A stretch of 64,000 bases of DNA from Clostridiales bacterium (GTDB lineage: Bacteria; Bacillota; Clostridia; Oscillospirales; Oscillospiraceae), in assembly GCA_004553545.1 (NCBI GenBank), contig SFLD01000019.1:16393-80392 (forward strand). Direction: 5' to 3'. Below, piece after piece: positions 59,920 to 64,000 of the stretch. Position numbers and translations under genes: made by a program. Every line of letters starts with the position of its first letter. Position 1 is the first letter of the stretch. The notes under the pieces are model-generated. The model searched no databases and was not told the origin of the DNA. It saw only the letters and a program-made list of their open reading frames with translations.

Positions 59920-61729
59920 GGGCGTCCTCCTCTCCCGGCGCACTCTGGGCGAAGGGGTCCCCCACGGGCTCCGCCCGCCGCTGGGCCTCCGTCCGGAGCC
60001 TGCGCCGCTGGTGCATGCTGGTGGCGAAGCTGGCGTTCTCCCGGGTGTCCGTGGCCTTCAGGAAGGCTAGGAGCCCCCAGGCCCCCATCATGGCGCTGCC
60101 GCCGTTGGAGACGAAGGGGAAGGTGACGCCGGTGAGGGGCAGGAGGTCCGTGGCCCCGAAGACATTGAGGCAGGTCTGGAAGACCATGAGGGACGCCGCC
60201 GCGCAGCCCGCGATGGTATAGTAGCTGGAGCGGCCGGAGCGGCAGCTCCGGGCCGCGAAGACCGCCAGGGTCACGATGGAGAGCACCGCCAGGATGGCGA
60301 TGAGCAGGCCCCACTCCTCCGCGATCATGCCGAAAACCAGGTCCGTGTCCCCGGCGCCCACCCGGTGGAGCCAGCCGTTCCCGGCCCCCACGCCCACGAG
60401 CCCGCCGCTGGCGGCGGCAGACATGGTCCGGCTCTGCTGGTAGCCCGCGCCGGAGGTGGTATTCTGCCAGGCATGGCCCCAGGAGGCAAAGCGGCTTAAG
60501 ATGTAGGGCTTGAACTTCAGCACGATGCCCGCGCCGAAGGCCGCGCCCCCGCAGATGAGGCCCAGGGTGGCAAAATCCCCGGAGCGGAGGTAGGCGATGA
60601 CAAGGAACGTCACAAAGAAGATGGCCGCCGTGCCGAAGTCGCTCATCAGGGCCAGAAGCCCGATGCACCCGCCGGTCAGCACCATGAAGAGGGTCAGGTT
60701 CCGCCGGTGGAAGAGCCGCTCCAGCGTGGCGGAGCCTGCGTAGATGTAGCAGATCTTGGCGATCTCCGAGGGCTGGAAGGACATGCCGCCAAGGCTGATC
60801 CAGTTGGTGGCGCCGTACTTCCGCTGGCCCAGCACCAGCGTGATGCCAAGCAAGCCGATGGCCCCCGCCGCCATGAGCCAGCGGAGCTTCTTCACCCGCT
60901 CTAAGTCCCGCAGGAAGATGCCCAGGGTCAGGAAGAGCGCCAGACCCAGCAGCACCGCGAAAAACTGCTTGGGAAGGGACGCCGGCGCGGAGGACGCCGT
61001 CACTGAGAGGGAGAGCGTCGAGAGGAAGAAGGCGATGGTCTCCATCTCAAAGCCCACGGTGCCCGTGAGCCGCAGGGCGGCGTAGTAGAGCCACATCACA
61101 AGGGTCAGCCCCAGAAAGGTAAGAGACAGCACGGGGCTCAGGTCCTCCCCCGCCGCCACCATCAGCTGCAGGCAGGTCAAAACCTGGAAGAGCGTCAGCC
61201 AGAGGAAGGAGGGCCAGAGGGCCGCGGGCTGCTCCGCCCGGCGGCGGCGGTCCAGCTCCTCCTGCTCCCCCACCGTCTGAGGGAGGAACAAAAGCGGCAC
61301 GCCGCCCAGGGTCACGGTGTCCCCCAGCTTCAGGGGGGCGGAGGCGGTGACGGCCTCCCCGTTCACCGCCGTGCCGCCCTTGGAGCCCAGGTCGTAAACC
61401 GTCCAGTTCCCCTCGCTGTCCCGGCAGATGGCCGCGTGCTGGCGGGAGACGCTGGGGAAGTTCAGCCGCACGTCGGCGGAGCCGCCCCGGCCCAGGATGT
61501 TCTCCCAATGGGTGAGGGGGATGGGCGCGCCGTTGGGCAGGCTCAGCTGGGCCCAGGTCTCAGGCGTGGTGGGCAGGCGCAGCAGGGACCGCACCGCCCG
61601 CAGCAAAATGAGGACAGCCAGCACCGGGAAGAGGAAGCGCGCGATGGCGGTATACCAGTTCCCCACCGCCGGATGCGCCGCGAGGAAGACCGCGATCTCC
61701 GCCATGGCCTGATGCAAAGCCTCGTTCAT
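59906..61729 (-). CDS. FHA domain-FtsW/RodA/SpoVE fusion, 607 aa
   Basis: After a first membrane segment (residues 25-45) comes a cytoplasmic FHA domain at about 70-150 (ENILGRGGSADVRLNFPSVS; RQHAAICRD; GSKGGTAVNGE), which binds phosphothreonine. The rest is a SEDS glycosyltransferase with ten membrane segments (WISLGGMSFQPSEIAKICYI; LMSDFGTAAIFFVTFLVIAY; VAVNGGSAMMGAWGLL-like NGGSAMM at the end). SEDS proteins polymerise glycan strands together with a class B PBP, here the next gene. FHA-FtsW fusions occur in some Firmicutes and suggest control by a Ser/Thr kinase, which is not in this window. Confidence 0.93.
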   Translation of the reverse strand: MNEALHQAMAEIAVFLAAHPAVGNWYTAIARFLFPVLAVLILLRAVRSLLRLPTTPETWAQLSLPNGAPIPLTHWENILGRGGSADVRLNFPSVSRQHAAICRDSEGNWTVYDLGSKGGTAVNGEAVTASAPLKLGDTVTLGGVPLLFLPQTVGEQEELDRRRRAEQPAALWPSFLWLTLFQVLTCLQLMVAAGEDLSPVLSLTFLGLTLVMWLYYAALRLTGTVGFEMETIAFFLSTLSLSVTASSAPASLPKQFFAVLLGLALFLTLGIFLRDLERVKKLRWLMAAGAIGLLGITLVLGQRKYGATNWISLGGMSFQPSEIAKICYIYAGSATLERLFHRRNLTLFMVLTGGCIGLLALMSDFGTAAIFFVTFLVIAYLRSGDFATLGLICGGAAFGAGIVLKFKPYILSRFASWGHAWQNTTSGAGYQQSRTMSAAASGGLVGVGAGNGWLHRVGAGDTDLVFGMIAEEWGLLIAILAVLSIVTLAVFAARSCRSGRSSYYTIAGCAAASLMVFQTCLNVFGATDLLPLTGVTFPFVSNGGSAMMGAWGLLAFLKATDTRENASFATSMHQRRRLRTEAQRRAEPVGDPFAQSAPGEEDAHEED

Positions 61730-61765
61730 CCCTGTTCCCTCCCTTCGGTTTTCTATCAGAATAGT

Positions 61766-62041
61766 TTACCCTCGGCTAACAAGGGCAGACACGCTTTCCG
61801 GCGGCCCTGATAGGCGCTGGACTTACGTCTCAGTCCTAGGTGGGCGCCAGCCCACCGTCGTCCTCTTCCTTGCCAGCCCCCATCATTGCTCGCCGGAAAG
61901 TCCTTCGGAGTTTTTCGGGAGCGGAAACGGCGGCCAGCGAGGCTGACGAGGCAGTCGGGCTGACGCCCGACAACGAGGAAAACGAAGCTGGCTGTTGTTT
62001 CAGCCCCGAAAAACCGTGTTTGCCCTTATCAACCGAGGGTA
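61766..62041. mobile_element. MITE-like element, copy 2 (~276 bp)
   Basis: The left end TTACCCTCGGCTAACAAGGG and the right end, on the opposite strand, TACCCTCGGTTGATAAGGGC form near-complete inverted repeats of about 28 bp. The interior matches copy 1 (22706-22980) over most of its length, with differences near the centre. No ORF. It lies just upstream of the FHA-FtsW gene. Confidence 0.75.
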
Positions 62042-62089
62042 TTATACCATCTTTCCCCCGCCCCGTCCAGTCCCCGGCAGCGCCGGGCA

Positions 62090-63480
62090 ACCCTGTGGGC
62101 CAGTCGGCCGACCGGTGGGTGCCAAGGAAGCTTGGCAGCTTTCCACCCCCATTTTCTTTTTGGCACCCCAAAAAGAAAACGGCGGTGGAGCCGTCAAAAG
62201 AAAAAACGCTTTTCGCTGCGCAGTTACGGGCGCGGAGCGCCCTGCCGCGCAGCGGGATGCGGCGCTATCCAAACCTAGTACGCCGTGCTGCACAGCTCAG
62301 TCGTCGGGCAAAACCTGAATTTGACCAGCTGCTCTTTCCGTGCTTTCCGCTTCGCTAAGCGCTGCCCAGGCGGTCGCGGGGGGCGGTCCCCCTTCTGGGA
62401 TGGTTCTTGCGTCGATTCCCGCCCATCCCTCGCGGCCGCGGGCGCGGACGCTCCGCTGCGCGCCGGCTGGCTTGGGTGGTCAATTGGGCTTTCCGCAGGG
62501 GCCGACGACCTCGGCGGCCCGAACCCCCGTCCATCGTAAAAAGGACGGATTCCCACGTCCAGTGTGCGCACTGGCCTCGGAATGACAGAAAGCGGTTGTC
62601 ATTGCGAGGAGCGAAGCGACGCGGCAATCCGCATCCCCCGTCCCCAAGGCTCCCTTGTGGAAAGGGGGACGTTTGCGAGCGCCGCCAGTGGCGGAAGAAG
62701 CGAGTAAAAAGGAGTGGCAGCGGTCAAAATTCTGTGGGCGTATGCGAGCAAAGAATTTTGGGCACCGTGACCGACGTCCAAATTCCGTTCTGGAATTTGA
62801 TTGACGGAGGCCATGCCCTAGGTACAACAGGAGCTGTCACGGCTTCGCCGTGACTGAGGGATTGTCCGGCGTTGCTGGCCCCTTTTGGGGATGGTCTCTA
62901 CCGCGATTCCCACCCATCCCTTGCACCCGCTGGCGCAGACACTCCGCTGTGCGCCGCTACCCAGGGCAATCGCGGCGGCTCTCCGCAACCACCCGTAGGG
63001 CACGACGACCCGGCGTGCCGTCCCTCGTCCCCCCGCGGGGCGTAGGGGCCGATGCCTACATCGGCCCACTGCTGCGCACCACCTGTGGCGCTTCCGTAGG
63101 GCGGGGTAACTACACCCCGCCGTTCCTGGACGCACCGCCCTGCTCCGCCCCCCCGTAGGGGGCGGGCTCCGTCCCGCCCCGTGACCCTCCCTTTTACGCC
63201 AATTTCTGTTGGTTCTCGGATGCCTTTCGGACCGCGTAGGGGCGGACCTATGTGTCCGCCCGTGGATGGGTCCTGCGAGGAACCGTGTCCGGGCCGACAC
63301 ATAGGTCGGCCCCTACAAAACCTCTATCTACCCCCCCAAACCGGGCGGGGACGGAGCCCCGCCCCTACGGGTCTATCGTGGTGTCAAGCCGCGGGGCGGC
63401 AGTCAAGGACGCCGGCCCCTGCGAAAGCAGCCCAACCGGATCGCTCCGCGCGGGATCCCCGCCCCGCCATCCCCCGCAGG
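62090..63480. repeat. Composite repeat island D (~1.4 kb)
   Basis: Same blocks in the same order as island C, with local differences; it ends with REP-type units TAGGGGCCGATGCCTACATC, GCGTAGGGGCGGACCTATGT and GGGCCGACACATAGGTCGGC. The stretch 61730-63561 has no convincing gene; small frames inside are repeat-derived. Confidence 0.8.
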
Positions 63481-63522
63481 GCCCATTCTCAATTGTCAAT
63501 TCTCAATTTTCCCCCAAAGCCA

Positions 63523-63560
63523 AGCGCCTGCCCGGGGTCTGGTCCTGGGCAGGCGCTTTT
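63523..63560. terminator. Hairpin at the spoVAF 3' end
   Basis: AGCGCCTGCCC (63523-63533) pairs with GGGCAGGCGCT (63547-63557). The T run is on the plus strand (63557-63562), so the minus-strand termination of spoVAF is less sure. Confidence 0.6.
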
Positions 63561-63561
63561 T

Positions 63562-64000
63562 TCACGTATTGTCCTTGGAGATGGGTTCCCGGAAAATGAG
63601 GCGGCGCATGGCTTTGCCGTCGAAGGGGACGAGGGGGTAGAGGTAGCTCCCCCCGGCGATGGGCTTGCAGGTGGCAAGCAAAATCACGATACCGAGGAGC
63701 CCCAGTCCGAAGCCCCAGAGGTCGAAGGCCGCCGAGAGCAGCAGCAGAAGGAGCCGCAGCAGCTTGAAGGCGTAGTCCATCTCGTAGCTGGGCTGGGTGA
63801 AGCCCGAGACGGAGACGAAGGCCATGTAGACCAGCACCTCCGGCGAGAGCCACTCCGCCTGAACGGCGAAGTCGCCCAGGATCAAGGCCCCCAGCATGGA
63901 AAAGGAGGAGGAGAGGGAGTCCGGCGTGTTGAGGGACGCCAGCTTCAGCACGTCCACCAAAAACTCCACCAAAATCAGCTGGGCGAAGAGGGAGAGCTTG
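63562..64000 (-). CDS. spoVAF: Spore germination protein SpoVAF, C-terminal part (cut by window edge)
   Basis: The 5' end lies beyond the window. The visible ~145 residues (KLSLFAQLILVEFLVDVLKL; SSSFSMLGALILGDFAVQAE; MAFVSVSGFTQPSYEMDYAF; ATCKPIAGGSYLYPLVPFDG) match the GerA-type membrane domain of SpoVAF, which works with the SpoVA channel in Ca-dipicolinate transport in spores. This shows that the organism forms endospores or descends from a spore former. It ends with DNT just before a hairpin. Confidence 0.9.
   Translation of the reverse strand, partial: KLSLFAQLILVEFLVDVLKLASLNTPDSLSSSFSMLGALILGDFAVQAEWLSPEVLVYMAFVSVSGFTQPSYEMDYAFKLLRLLLLLLSAAFDLWGFGLGLLGIVILLATCKPIAGGSYLYPLVPFDGKAMRRLIFREPISKDNT

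Overview
The window comes from a GC-rich, spore-forming anaerobe of the Bacillota, most likely an Oscillospiraceae relative (Oscillibacter / Flavonifractor / Lawsonibacter type). This rests on high GC coding bias, the gene order era-yqzL-recO-mutS2, a GerA-type SpoVAF fragment at the right edge, an M-box in front of mgtE, a FeoA-FeoA-FeoB operon with a Cys-rich FeoB partner, and the many paralogue-like families (DUF1292, DUF2325, DUF3793, DUF3343, DUF6472) typical of that group. No rRNA, tRNA or CRISPR array was seen.

Layout. 1-8.1 kb (minus strand): DNA repair and housekeeping (mutS2 end, damaged recO, yqzL-like, era, a TPR-like/Nudix/lipoprotein/membrane group, uvrA). 8.2-14.7 kb: repeat islands, ybaK, TraX-like, MmcQ/YjbR, a REP-associated tyrosine transposase (RAYT), uvrB, a nucleotidyltransferase-like gene and radC. 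14.8-16.6 kb (plus): Mg2+ M-box riboswitch with terminator and mgtE. 16.65-18.6 kb: a MarR + MATE pair of lower GC that looks acquired. 18.7-23.9 kb: a pyruvyl-transferase / F420-hydrogenase-beta fusion, dCMP deaminase, XdhC, and DUF2325-DUF3793. 24.4-29.4 kb: the iron island (feoA-feoA-feoB, Cys-rich partner, DtxR-like repressor, AraC regulator). 29.5-36.6 kb: ECF sigma with an Asp-box membrane partner, a broken PFL/UPF0210 gene with its ACT partner, and the aspartate pathway genes ACT-hom-lysC. 36.7-44 kb: broken PBP1A, DUF1292, a structured RNA (possibly 6S), a parvulin-type foldase, tcdA, DUF554 and GNAT. 44-49 kb: a toxin-antitoxin pair, rplJL with L10 leader, rpmG-secE-nusG-rplK-rplA, ruvX. 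49.3-56.2 kb: HtrA protease, FAD oxidoreductase, 2-hydroxyacid dehydrogenase, and a selenium/sulfur-type operon (yedF, cysteine desulfurase-like, DUF3343, DUF6472). 56.2-63.5 kb: two large composite repeat islands flanking an XRE switch and an FHA-FtsW/PBP pair. The right end is the spoVAF 3' part.

Most interesting signals. (1) A palindrome GRTTAGCNNNNGCTAACC occurs three times before feoA, degenerately before feoB, and once before DUF2325-DUF3793, defining a putative metal regulon for the DtxR-like protein encoded in the same operon. (2) Several strong housekeeping promoters have A/T tracts phased at about 10 bp and separated by CCGG-like spacers just upstream, suggesting built-in DNA curvature. 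(3) There are two copies of a ~275-bp element with ~28-bp terminal inverted repeats (MITE-like), and several copies of REP-type repeats near a RAYT gene. (4) Three genes (recO, the PFL gene, PBP1A) each carry a frame-breaking internal deletion, two of about 50 bp, which could be true decay or an assembly fault.
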